Source of the DNA: Actinokineospora sp. NBRC 105648
Lineage (GTDB): Bacteria > Actinomycetota > Actinomycetes > Mycobacteriales > Pseudonocardiaceae
NCBI RefSeq assembly: GCF_030269645.1
Contig: NZ_BSTR01000024.1
Coordinates: 19,364 to 83,363, forward strand
Direction: 5' to 3'
Length of the DNA stretch: 64,000 nt
Position 1 is the first letter of the stretch; every line of letters begins with the position of its first letter. Shown here one piece after another: positions 18,961-26,483 of the stretch. The notes below the pieces were generated by a model. That model was not told the DNA's origin. It did not search any database and was given only the letters and a program-made list of their open reading frames with translations. The position numbers and the translations under genes are program-made.

Positions 18961-19748
18961 CGGGTTTCCCCGATCCGCTCCAGGACGTCCTCGCTGAGGC
19001 TTTCGAACGGGTCGCGGCCCTTGTAGGCGGTCAGCACCTCGCGCAGCGAGCCGTGCATCTTCACCCGGCCCTCGTCCATCCAGATCGCGGTGTTGCACAG
19101 CTCGAAGAGCAGGTCGTCGGAGTGCGAGGCGAAGACCAGCATGCCGGAGCGGCGCACCAGGTCGACCAGCCGGTCGCGGGCTTTGGCCATGAACGCCGCG
19201 TCGACCGCGCCGATGCCCTCGTCGAGCAGCAGGATCTCCGGGTCGATCGAGGTGACCACGCCCAGCGCCAGCCGCACCCGCATGCCGGTGGAGTAGGTGC
19301 GCAGTGGCAGGTTCAGGTAGTCGCCCAGCTCGGTGAACTGGGAGATGTCCTCGACCCTGGCCTCCATCTGCTTGCGCGACATGCCCAGGAACAGGCCGCG
19401 GATCATGATGTTCTCCAGGCCGGAGATCTCCGGGTCCATGCCGACCGCGAGGTCGAACACCGGCGCGATCTTGCCCTTGATCTCGGTGGTGCCGATGGTC
19501 GGCTCGTAGATCCCGCCGAGCAGCCGCAGCAGCGTGGACTTGCCCGCGCCGTTGTGCCCGACCAGGGCGACCCGGTCACCCTCGTTGAGGGTGAGGTTGA
19601 TGTCGTGCAGGGCCTCGATGATCGGGACCCGGGAGTCGGTGCCGATCTTGCCGCCGACCTTGCCGAGCACGGCTTTCTTCAGCGACCGCGTCTTCGCGTC
19701 GAAGATCGGGAAGTCGACGGAGGCGTTGCGCACCTCGATGCTGACCAT
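18957..19748 (-). CDS. wzt: Galactan ABC exporter ATPase (Wzt/RfbE)
   Basis: ATP-hydrolysing subunit of the Wzm-Wzt exporter, which moves lipid-linked galactan across the membrane. Walker A VGHNGAGKST, signature YSTGMRVRLALG, Walker B ILLLDEGIGAVD and the switch histidine in FASHSDD are all present. About 263 residues, so it lacks the C-terminal carbohydrate-binding domain of longer O-antigen Wzt proteins; this matches the mycobacterial galactan exporter. ATG at 19748. Coupled to glfT1 downstream and 17 bases after wzm. Confidence 0.93.
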   Translation of the reverse strand: MVSIEVRNASVDFPIFDAKTRSLKKAVLGKVGGKIGTDSRVPIIEALHDINLTLNEGDRVALVGHNGAGKSTLLRLLGGIYEPTIGTTEIKGKIAPVFDLAVGMDPEISGLENIMIRGLFLGMSRKQMEARVEDISQFTELGDYLNLPLRTYSTGMRVRLALGVVTSIDPEILLLDEGIGAVDAAFMAKARDRLVDLVRRSGMLVFASHSDDLLFELCNTAIWMDEGRVKMHGSLREVLTAYKGRDPFESLSEDVLERIGETR

Positions 19749-19765
19749 GGTGTTTGCTGCCTCGC

Positions 19766-20680
19766 TCAGACCCAGTAGGGAACACGTGCACGGTAGTTCC
19801 GCATGGCCACGAAGGCCAAGGCCCAGCCGATGACGGTGACGCCGCCCGCGACCGCCCAGTGGTGCCAGCTCTGCTCGCTGCCGATCAGCGGCGCGCGCAG
19901 GATCTGGATGAAGTGGTAGAGCGGGTTCGCCTCGATGAGCAGCAGCTTCCAGTCCCCGGAGCCCAGCTTCTTGGTCAGGATGTCGACCGGCCAGACGATC
20001 GGGGTCATGAAGAACAGCAGCTGGATCAGCGCGCCGATGACCTGCGGGATGTCGCGGTAGCGGGTGCTGATGATGCCGAAGAGCAGCGTCACCCAGGCGC
20101 CGTTGAGCGCGATCAGCGCGAACGCCGGGATGGCGAAGACGATCGTCCAGCTCAGGCCGGGCTGCGGGACGCCGCCGCCCTGGGAGAGCGTGTAGCCCGG
20201 GGTGCTCAGCGGCCCGAAGAAGATGGCCAGCACGACCAGGTACACGAGCATGTTGTGCATCAGCATCAGCGTCTGGCGCCACACCGTGCGCAGCGCGTAG
20301 ACCGTCAGCGGCGCGGGCAGGTGCTTGATCAGACCCTCGTTGGAGATGAAGGTGTCCGACCCCTCGGTGAGGCAGCCGAGGATGAAGTTCCAGACGATGA
20401 ACCCGACCGTGAGGTACGGCAGGAAGGTACCGATCGGGCTGCCGAACAACTGTGAGTAGAGCAGGCCCAGGCCCAGCGCGGTGATCGCCATGCTCAGGGT
20501 GATCCACAGTGGACCGATCACCGAACGGCGGTACCGCTGCTTGATGTCCTGCCACCCGAGGTGGCCCCAGAGCTCGCGGTTGGCGATGCCCTCACGGATG
20601 TCCTGCGCCGCGCGCGCCCAACTGCGGCCCGAGTGGACCACGGGCACAGGGGGGATCTCTATCGCGCTGATTGCTTGCAC
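19766..20680 (-). CDS. wzm: Galactan ABC exporter permease (Wzm/RfbD)
   Basis: ABC-2-type membrane subunit of the galactan exporter, about 304 residues with six hydrophobic helices. Typical features are the amphipathic N-terminal WGHLGWQDIKQRYRRSVIGP that leads into the first helix, GLIKHLPAPLTVYALR, and the C-terminal FFMTPIVWPVDIL...NPLYHFIQILRAPL block. GTG at 20680 chosen (VQAISAIEIP); the frame runs on upstream through low-complexity sequence to 20788. Divergent from the NeuA-like gene, with 95 bases between starts. Confidence 0.92.
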   Translation of the reverse strand: MQAISAIEIPPVPVVHSGRSWARAAQDIREGIANRELWGHLGWQDIKQRYRRSVIGPLWITLSMAITALGLGLLYSQLFGSPIGTFLPYLTVGFIVWNFILGCLTEGSDTFISNEGLIKHLPAPLTVYALRTVWRQTLMLMHNMLVYLVVLAIFFGPLSTPGYTLSQGGGVPQPGLSWTIVFAIPAFALIALNGAWVTLLFGIISTRYRDIPQVIGALIQLLFFMTPIVWPVDILTKKLGSGDWKLLLIEANPLYHFIQILRAPLIGSEQSWHHWAVAGGVTVIGWALAFVAMRNYRARVPYWV

Positions 20681-20775
20681 GATCGTTGAGCCTACCGGCG
20701 AGCGTTGTGGCGCCTGTGCTGGGCGCGCGTCTGCTGCCCGGTGCGGGCCGGTTCGCCGTGGCAGCATTGCACGCC

Positions 20776-21948
20776 GTGACAGTCTCACCGGCGGTAGTCG
20801 CCGTCATCCCGGCGCGCGGCGGCTCCAAGGGCGTGCCCGCCAAGAACCTGGCCACGGTCGGAGGGGTGCCACTGGTCGCCCGAGCCGTGCGCGCGCTGGT
20901 GACCGCCGATCGAGTGGATGTCGTCATCGTGAGCACGGACAGTGACGACATTGCCGCGGCCGCGGCCGCCGCCGGGGCGGTGGTCGTGCGCAGGCCCTCG
21001 GAGCTCTCCGGTGACACCGCTACGTCCGAGTCGGCCGTGCTGCACGCCCTCGACGAGACCGGCCTCGAGCCCGAGACGGTGGTGCTGGTGCAGTGCACCT
21101 CGCCGTTCATCGCCCCCGAGACCGTCGACGCGGTGGTCGCCAAGGTCCGCGACGACGACTACGACGTCGCCTTCACCGCGGTCCGGGTGCACGAGTTCCT
21201 CTGGCGGGTGGCCGGGGGCACGGCCGCCGGGGTCAACCACGACCCGGCCTACCGCCCGCGCAGGCAGGACCGCGACCCGGAGTACCGCGAGACCGGCGCG
21301 GTCTACGCCATGCGCACCGCGGGCTTCCGGGCCGCCCGGCACCGGTTCTTCGGCCGGGTCGGCCTGGTCGAGGTGCCGCAGGCGGACGCCATCGAGATCG
21401 ACACCGCCGCCGACCTGGACCTGGCCACCCGGCTGGCGGTGAGCCGGGCGGTGCGCGGGCCGGTGCCGGTGCGCGCCCTGGTCACCGACTTCGACGGCGT
21501 GCACACCGACGACCGGGCGATCCTGCTGCAGGACGGCACCGAGGCGGTCGTGGTCAGCCGCTCGGACGGCGCCGGGGTGGCCGCGCTGCGCGCCGCCGGG
21601 GTGCCGGTGATGATCCTCTCGGTCGAGGTGAACCCGGTGGTCGCCGCCCGGGCGCGCAAGCTCGGCGTCGAGGTCGCGCACGGCGTGGCGGACAAGGCCG
21701 AACGGCTGCTGACCTGGCTCGACGAGCACGGGCTGGACCCGGCCGAGGTGGCCTTCGTGGGCAACGACCTGCGCGACATCGGCTGCATGCGGCTGGTCGG
21801 CTGGCCGGTGGCGGTGGCCGACGCCCGGCCGGAAGTCCTGGCGGTGGCTAGGGTCGTGTTGGAAAGCAACGGCGGCGCCGGTGCGGTGCGCGAGATCGCC
21901 GACCTGATCCTGGCCGCCCCCCTCGCCCAAGGGAGTACTCGGACATGA
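20776..21948 (+). CDS. CMP-nonulosonate cytidylyltransferase fused to a KdsC-like HAD phosphatase
   Basis: Two-domain protein of about 390 residues. Residues 1-225 are a NeuA-type cytidylyltransferase (IPARGGSKGVPAKNL nucleotide-binding loop, VIVSTDSDDIA, RRPSELSGDTATSES, VQCTSPFI), which would activate a sialic or related nine-carbon sugar acid as its CMP form. Residues about 230-390 are a KdsC/NeuA-type HAD domain (TDFDGVHTD motif I, ADKAERL with the conserved lysine, FVGNDLRDI), which could dephosphorylate the 9-phosphate sugar. GTG start at 20776; the stop overlaps the neuB ATG as ATGA. It is the first gene of a four-gene run. Confidence 0.85.
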   Translation: MTVSPAVVAVIPARGGSKGVPAKNLATVGGVPLVARAVRALVTADRVDVVIVSTDSDDIAAAAAAAGAVVVRRPSELSGDTATSESAVLHALDETGLEPETVVLVQCTSPFIAPETVDAVVAKVRDDDYDVAFTAVRVHEFLWRVAGGTAAGVNHDPAYRPRRQDRDPEYRETGAVYAMRTAGFRAARHRFFGRVGLVEVPQADAIEIDTAADLDLATRLAVSRAVRGPVPVRALVTDFDGVHTDDRAILLQDGTEAVVVSRSDGAGVAALRAAGVPVMILSVEVNPVVAARARKLGVEVAHGVADKAERLLTWLDEHGLDPAEVAFVGNDLRDIGCMRLVGWPVAVADARPEVLAVARVVLESNGGAGAVREIADLILAAPLAQGSTRT

Positions 21949-22823
21949 GCACAGCCGCGCCCCCGGTGGTCCTCGGTGACCGGGCGGTCGGCGCGGGTCA
22001 ACCGGCGTACCTGGTCGCCGAGGCGGGTATCAACCACAACGGCGACGTCGAGGTGGCCAAGCGGCTGGTCGACGTGGCCGCCGACGCCGGTGCCGACGCG
22101 GTCAAGTTCCAGAAGCGCACCCCGGAGATCGCCACCCCGCCGGACATGCGCGACACCCGGCGGGACACCCCGTGGGGCGAGATGAGCTACCTGGACTACC
22201 GGCACCGCGTCGAGTTCGGCGCCGAGGAGTACGCCGAGATCGACCGGCACGCCCGCGCGCGCGGCATCGCCTGGTTCGCCTCGCCGTGGGACGTGCCCAG
22301 CGTGGCGTTCCTGGAGCGCTTCGAGGTGCCGGTGCACAAGGTGGCCTCGGCCTCGCTCACCGACATCCCGCTGCTGGAGGCGCTGCGCGACACCGGTCGC
22401 CCGGTGATCGCCTCCACCGGGATGTCCACGATGGCCGAGGTGGACCGCGCGGTCGAGGTGCTCGGCACCGAGCGGCTGGTGCTGCTGCACTCGACCTCGA
22501 CCTACCCGTGCCCGCCGGAGGAGTCGAACCTGCTGGGCATCGCCACCCTGCGCGAGCGCTTCGGCGTCCCGGTCGGGTACTCCGGCCACGAGCGCGGGCT
22601 GCAGGTGTCCATCGCCGCGGTGGCGCTGGGCGCGTGCCTGGTGGAGCGGCACGTGACCCTGGACCGGGCGATGTGGGGTTCGGACCACGCGGCGTCGCTG
22701 GAGCCCGACGGGCTGCGCAGGCTGGTCCGCGACATCCGGATCGTGGAGACCGCGATGGGGGACGGCGTGAAGCGCGTCTTCCCGGGTGAAGAGGCTCCTC
22801 GAAAGCGCTTGCGCCGCGCCTGA
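21945..22823 (+). CDS. N-acetylneuraminate synthase family protein (NeuB/SpsE-like), short form
   Basis: Condenses phosphoenolpyruvate with an N-acyl hexosamine (or its 6-phosphate) to form a nonulosonic acid. The TIM-barrel motifs are present: LVAEAGINHNGD, ADAVKFQKRTP, FASPWDVPSVAFLE, KVASASLTDIPLLE, STGMSTMAEVD, LHSTSTYPCPPEESNL and VGYSGHERGLQVSIAAVALG. At 292 residues it ends right after the barrel, so the C-terminal SAF (antifreeze-like) domain of standard NeuB is missing. Coupled to the cytidylyltransferase by an ATGA overlap. The exact sugar cannot be read from the sequence. Confidence 0.85.
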   Translation: MSTAAPPVVLGDRAVGAGQPAYLVAEAGINHNGDVEVAKRLVDVAADAGADAVKFQKRTPEIATPPDMRDTRRDTPWGEMSYLDYRHRVEFGAEEYAEIDRHARARGIAWFASPWDVPSVAFLERFEVPVHKVASASLTDIPLLEALRDTGRPVIASTGMSTMAEVDRAVEVLGTERLVLLHSTSTYPCPPEESNLLGIATLRERFGVPVGYSGHERGLQVSIAAVALGACLVERHVTLDRAMWGSDHAASLEPDGLRRLVRDIRIVETAMGDGVKRVFPGEEAPRKRLRRA

Positions 22824-22915
22824 TCCGGTTCCCGTTCAGACTTGTGTGCCGCACGGCCAACTCGCGTTCCCCCGTTGGCCACCACGCACCGTCCCCCCGA
22901 GGCCTCCCCACACCT

Positions 22916-23590
22916 ATGCGTCCCGCCACCGCCTGCGCCGATCCCCCGGTGCGCCAGTCCCCGCTCGCGGCGCTGGTCGCCGCCTACGCCCGCCGCGACC
23001 CGCCGGCGACGGTGATGATCGTGGGCAACGCCCCGCTGGCCCCCGACCCGGCGCGCGCCGCCCTGGTCGACGCCGCCGACCTGGTCGTGCGGATGACCAC
23101 CTTCGCGGTGGACGCGCCCGGCGGGCCGCCCGCGCTCGGCAGGCGCACCGACGTGGTGGTGCTGCACCGCGGCATCGTGGCGGGGCCGCACACCTTCGCC
23201 GACTACACCGCCCGGCTCTACCTGCTGGTCGAACCCGGGCGGCTGCACTGGGAACCGGAGGTCATCCCGGACTGGTGGCCCACCGACCTGGGGTTCGTGC
23301 CGGTGCCCAACGCCGAGTTCACGGTGCCGCTCAACGGGCTGCTCGGCTTCGACCCGCGGCAGCCGGTGTGGTCGACCACCGGGACGATGGCCGCCTACCT
23401 GTTCACCGAGCTGTTCCCGACCGCCACCGTGCGGATGACCGGCATGTCGATCGTGGACCGGCCGGACCAGACCACCTTCGCCCACGCCTGGGGCGAGTCG
23501 GTGCGGGTCACCGCCGAGCACCGGCTGGCCGCCGAGGCCGCGCTGCTGCGCGGCTGGATGGAAACCGGAAGGATCGAGGTGCTGTCGTGA
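22916..23590 (+). CDS. GT29-like sialyltransferase homologue
   Basis: About 224 residues. The segment VMIVGNAPLAPDPARAALVD then AADLVVRMTTF, followed by GRRTDVVVLHRG, resembles sialylmotif L of family GT29, and PVWSTTGTMAAYLFTELFP followed by VRMTGMSI resembles sialylmotif S, with a candidate catalytic histidine in the C-terminal FAHAWGES. It follows a cytidylyltransferase and a sialic-acid synthase, so transfer of a CMP-activated nonulosonate is a coherent role. ATG at 22916 gives a compact protein without signal anchor; the frame opens at 22844. Its stop overlaps the next start as GTGA. Confidence 0.6.
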   Translation: MRPATACADPPVRQSPLAALVAAYARRDPPATVMIVGNAPLAPDPARAALVDAADLVVRMTTFAVDAPGGPPALGRRTDVVVLHRGIVAGPHTFADYTARLYLLVEPGRLHWEPEVIPDWWPTDLGFVPVPNAEFTVPLNGLLGFDPRQPVWSTTGTMAAYLFTELFPTATVRMTGMSIVDRPDQTTFAHAWGESVRVTAEHRLAAEAALLRGWMETGRIEVLS

Positions 23591-24114
23591 CCGAGGTGGT
23601 CGGCGTGAACCAGCGGGTGCTCGATGGCTTACGCGGCACGGCCCGACTGGTGACCGCCCCGGTCTGGCGCAGGCTGCGCCCGCGCATCGAGGCCATCGCC
23701 CGGGACCAAGCGGCCCCGGCACTGGTCGCGGCCAACCGGCGGGCCGACCGGACCGACCGGGCGATCGACGAGGTGCGCGGCGAGCTGGTGGGTCGGATCG
23801 CCGAGCTCGAGGGCAGGCTCGGCGAGGTGGGCGCGGCGCTGGCCTGGCTCGACGGCGAGCACCGGCGGATCGCCCCGCAGCTCGCGGCCCTGGAGTCCCG
23901 GGTGGCCGAACTCGAACACGCGGCCGCGGCGGTCGAGCCTGACGCGGTGGTCGAGCCGGTCTCGGCGGCAGCGGTCCTTGAGCCGGACACCGCCTCGGTC
24001 GCGGCGCTGGTGGAGGAGATCAGGGTCGAGCACGCCCGGGTCCGTGCCCGCCTCGGCCTGGTGTCCCGCTACGAGGAGCGCATCACCCGCCTGGAACGCG
24101 CCCAGGACTCCTGA
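23587..24114 (+). CDS. Coiled-coil protein of the nonulosonate gene set
   Basis: About 175 residues, almost entirely helical and charged, with heptad-like leucine spacing (ELVGRIAELEGRLGEVGAAL and LAALESRVAELEHAAA) and a valine/alanine-rich hinge. The basic N-terminal part (APVWRRLRPRIEAIARDQ) could bind membranes or partners. It starts at a GTG overlapping the sialyltransferase stop, so it is made with it. I see no catalytic motif; a scaffold or tether for the glycosylation enzymes is a guess. Confidence 0.65.
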   Translation: MTEVVGVNQRVLDGLRGTARLVTAPVWRRLRPRIEAIARDQAAPALVAANRRADRTDRAIDEVRGELVGRIAELEGRLGEVGAALAWLDGEHRRIAPQLAALESRVAELEHAAAAVEPDAVVEPVSAAAVLEPDTASVAALVEEIRVEHARVRARLGLVSRYEERITRLERAQDS

Positions 24115-24122
24115 CCGGAGCG

Positions 24123-24157
24123 GAAGAGGCCACCCCGGGATCCGGGATGGCCTCTTC
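24123..24157. terminator. Bidirectional terminator hairpin
   Basis: GAAGAGGCCACCCCGG at 24123-24138 pairs with CCGGGATGGCCTCTTC at 24142-24157 with a single G-T type mismatch and a tiny loop. It sits between the convergent coiled-coil gene and bpa and could serve both. Confidence 0.75.
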
Positions 24158-24170
24158 GAGTAGTGGACTT

Positions 24171-24731
24171 CTAGAGGTACTGCCCGGTGCCGCCGCCCCG
24201 CAGGGCAGGGCCCTCGGGCGCCTCCGCCGCCGGGCCGACGCCCGGCGGGAGGCCGCGGCGCATCTGCTCGAGTTGGACGCGGGCGGCCATCTGCTGGGCG
24301 AACAGGGCGGTCTGGATGCCGTGGAAGAGGCCTTCCAGCCAGCCGACCAGCTGGGCCTGGGCGATCCGCAGCTCGGCGTCGGAGGGGGTGTGCTCCTCGG
24401 TGAACGGCAGCGACAGCCGTTCCAGCTCCTCGCGGAGCTCGGGGGCCAAGCCGTCCTCCAGTTCGGCGATCGAGCGCTTGTGGATCTCGCGCAGCCGGTT
24501 GCGGCTGGCCTCGTCCAGCGGGGCCGCGCGGACCTCCTCGAGCAGCTGCTTGATCATGGTGCCGATCCGCATGACCTTGGCGGGCTGCTCGACCATGTCG
24601 CCGACTGACTCGCCGGGCGTCTGCGCGCCGTCGGGGATCCGGGCGGTGCCGAGGGGGGAGCCGTCCGGACCCACCACCATGACGTGGTGTGCCTGGTCGG
24701 CGTCGTCGGGTCCGTTGGTGGGTTGAGTCAC
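24171..24731 (-). CDS. bpa: Bacterial proteasome activator Bpa
   Basis: Ring-forming, ATP-independent activator of the 20S proteasome. About 186 residues, helical in the middle (VMRIGTMIKQLLEEVRAAPL, IAQAQLVGWLEGLFHGIQTA), and it ends in GQYL, the C-terminal tail that opens the proteasome gate in mycobacterial Bpa (Rv3780). The GTG at 24731 reads MTQPTNGPDD. The N-terminal 50 residues are acidic and probably disordered. It keeps the mycobacterial position beside wzt/glfT1 and the Rv3778c-like gene. Proteasome genes themselves are outside the window. Confidence 0.93.
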   Translation of the reverse strand: MTQPTNGPDDADQAHHVMVVGPDGSPLGTARIPDGAQTPGESVGDMVEQPAKVMRIGTMIKQLLEEVRAAPLDEASRNRLREIHKRSIAELEDGLAPELREELERLSLPFTEEHTPSDAELRIAQAQLVGWLEGLFHGIQTALFAQQMAARVQLEQMRRGLPPGVGPAAEAPEGPALRGGGTGQYL

Positions 24732-24810
24732 CCCGCCGAGGGTAGTCGAGCGGCGCCGCCGCGCCGCCCCAGGCAGCGCCGGATCAGCCGCTTCTCGTAC
24801 GGTGTGGCGC

Positions 24811-26013
24811 ATGGCGTTCGACGTCGCTCGTATCCGTGGGCTGTTTCCCGCGCTGGGTGACGGCTGGGTCCACCTCGACTCGCCCGCGGGCATGCAGGTC
24901 CCCGAGCAGGTGGCGACCGCGGTGTCGACCGCGCTGCGCGCCCCGGTTTCCGGCCCGGGCGGGGTGTTCCCGGCCTCGCAGCGCGCCGAGGCCATCGTCG
25001 ACGCCGCCCGCCGCGCGGTGGCCGACCTGGTCGGCTGCGACCCGGCGGGCGTGGTGCTGGGCCCCAACAACGCCGTCCTGCTGGCCAGACTGGCCGAGGC
25101 CCTGGGCGACGGCTGGCTGATCGGCGACGAGATCGTGCTGTCCCGCCTGGACCACCAGGGCAACACCGCCCCCTGGCTGCGGGTCGCCCAACGCGCGGGC
25201 GCGACGGTCCGCTGGGCCGAGATCGACATCGAGACCTGCGAGCTACCCGCCTGGCAGTACGAGAACCTGGTCTCCCACCGCACGAAGGTGGTCGCGGTGA
25301 CCTCGGCCTCGGGCGCCGTGGGCACCAGACCGGACCTGAACAAGATCGCCGACGTCGCCAAGGCCCGCAACGCGGTCGTGGTGGTCGACGCGTCGTCCTC
25401 GGCCCCGTTCGTCCCCCTGGACATCCACGCCATCGGCGCCGACGTGGTCGCGGTCTCCGCGAGCGCGTGGGGCGGCCCGGCGGTCGCCGCCCTGGCCTTC
25501 GCCGACCCGGCGATGCTCGACCGCCTACCGGCCAGCTCCCTGGACCCACGCGCCCAAGGCCCGGAACGCCTGGAACTGGGCCCACACGCCTACCCACTAC
25601 TGGCGGGCCTGGTCGCCTCCGTCGACTACCTGGCAGGCCTCGACGACACCGCCACCGGCACCCGCCGGGAACGCCTGCTCACCTCGCTCAGCTCGGCCAA
25701 GTCCTACCAGGCAGGCCTGCTGTCCCGCCTCATCGGCGACCTGCGGGGACAACGCCACGTGATGGTCATCGGCGACGCCATGCGCCGGATCCCAGCCCTG
25801 GCCTTCACCGTGGCCGACCTGAAGGCCCAGGACGCCGTGGTACACCTGGCAGAGCGCGGCATCTGCGCCTTCGCCGACGACAGCCCGAGCGGCGTATTCG
25901 CAACCCTGGGCGTAGGCGAGGTAGGCGGCGCGGTCCGAGTCGGACTGGCCCACTACACGAACTCGGTAGAGGTGGACCAACTGGTAGAGGCCGTCGCCGC
26001 CCTACGCGCCTGA
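24811..26013 (+). CDS. Cysteine desulfurase-like / class V aminotransferase-fold protein
   Basis: About 400 residues with the class V PLP fold: LFPALGDGWVHLDSPAGMQV at the N terminus, LDHQGNTAPW (the ring-stacking histidine position), VVVVDASSSAPFVPLDIHAI (the aspartate contacting the pyridine nitrogen) and a C-terminal small domain. The position that normally carries the PLP-binding lysine (S-x-H-K) reads VSASAWGGP, so alanine stands where lysine is expected. It is orthologous in position to Rv3778c. Either the enzyme uses another lysine, or it binds PLP non-covalently or is non-catalytic. ATG at 24811; a GTG at 24802 is possible. Confidence 0.8.
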   Translation: MAFDVARIRGLFPALGDGWVHLDSPAGMQVPEQVATAVSTALRAPVSGPGGVFPASQRAEAIVDAARRAVADLVGCDPAGVVLGPNNAVLLARLAEALGDGWLIGDEIVLSRLDHQGNTAPWLRVAQRAGATVRWAEIDIETCELPAWQYENLVSHRTKVVAVTSASGAVGTRPDLNKIADVAKARNAVVVVDASSSAPFVPLDIHAIGADVVAVSASAWGGPAVAALAFADPAMLDRLPASSLDPRAQGPERLELGPHAYPLLAGLVASVDYLAGLDDTATGTRRERLLTSLSSAKSYQAGLLSRLIGDLRGQRHVMVIGDAMRRIPALAFTVADLKAQDAVVHLAERGICAFADDSPSGVFATLGVGEVGGAVRVGLAHYTNSVEVDQLVEAVAALRA

Positions 26014-26187
26014 CACCCCAAACCGCGCCGCCCCACCAGGCTCTCACCAGACCCCAGCCAGACCACATCGAGATCCGGAGCCGCTGCCACCGCCAGCACC
26101 GCCACGGCCCGATCCTGGCCCTGGCCACAATCAACCTGCAGCGGAGCACCATCCCACCAACCTCACCCCCTCAGCACCCACCACCCA

Positions 26188-26215
26188 GCCGCAGCGGTGG
26201 GGCCGACCCCGCTGG
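26188..26215. repeat. Remnant A unit beside repeat element 2
   Basis: GCCGCAGCGGTGGGGCC and GACCCCGCTGG make one recognisable A-type unit of the array seen at 1.4 and 39.1 kb, just upstream of palindromic element 2. The preceding 170 bases are C-rich with no gene that I can support. Confidence 0.6.
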
Positions 26216-26237
26216 AAAGCAAGGCCCGCTACGGATG

Positions 26238-26375
26238 CTCGATCTAGTGGACTCGCTTCGTGTGGGGGGAGAGCACCGCTAAACTTGCCGGTGGTGGGGA
26301 ATGCCCTTCACCCGCCCTTTTTTCACCACCGCGGTGCTCTAGGGGCCCCGCGCGAAGTGAGTTCACTAGATCGAG
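26238..26375. repeat. 138 bp nested palindromic element, copy 2
   Basis: Same element as copy 1: it begins CTCGATCTAGTGGACTCG and ends GTTCACTAGATCGAG, with the internal pair GAGAGCACCGC (26271 region) and GCGGTGCTCT (26331 region) intact here. The flanks CCCGCTACGGATG upstream and GGGCAACGAAGACGGCAAC downstream are shared with the other copies. It lies between the convergent aminotransferase-like and quinone-reductase genes. No protein-coding potential. Confidence 0.85.
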
Positions 26376-26483
26376 CCCACTCCCTTACCTGGGCAACGAA
26401 GACGGCAACCTCACGACGCACGTCCAAGACCGAGTCCACGCTCGCGACCCGGCCAACGACGACGGCAGCGAGCCACAGACAGC

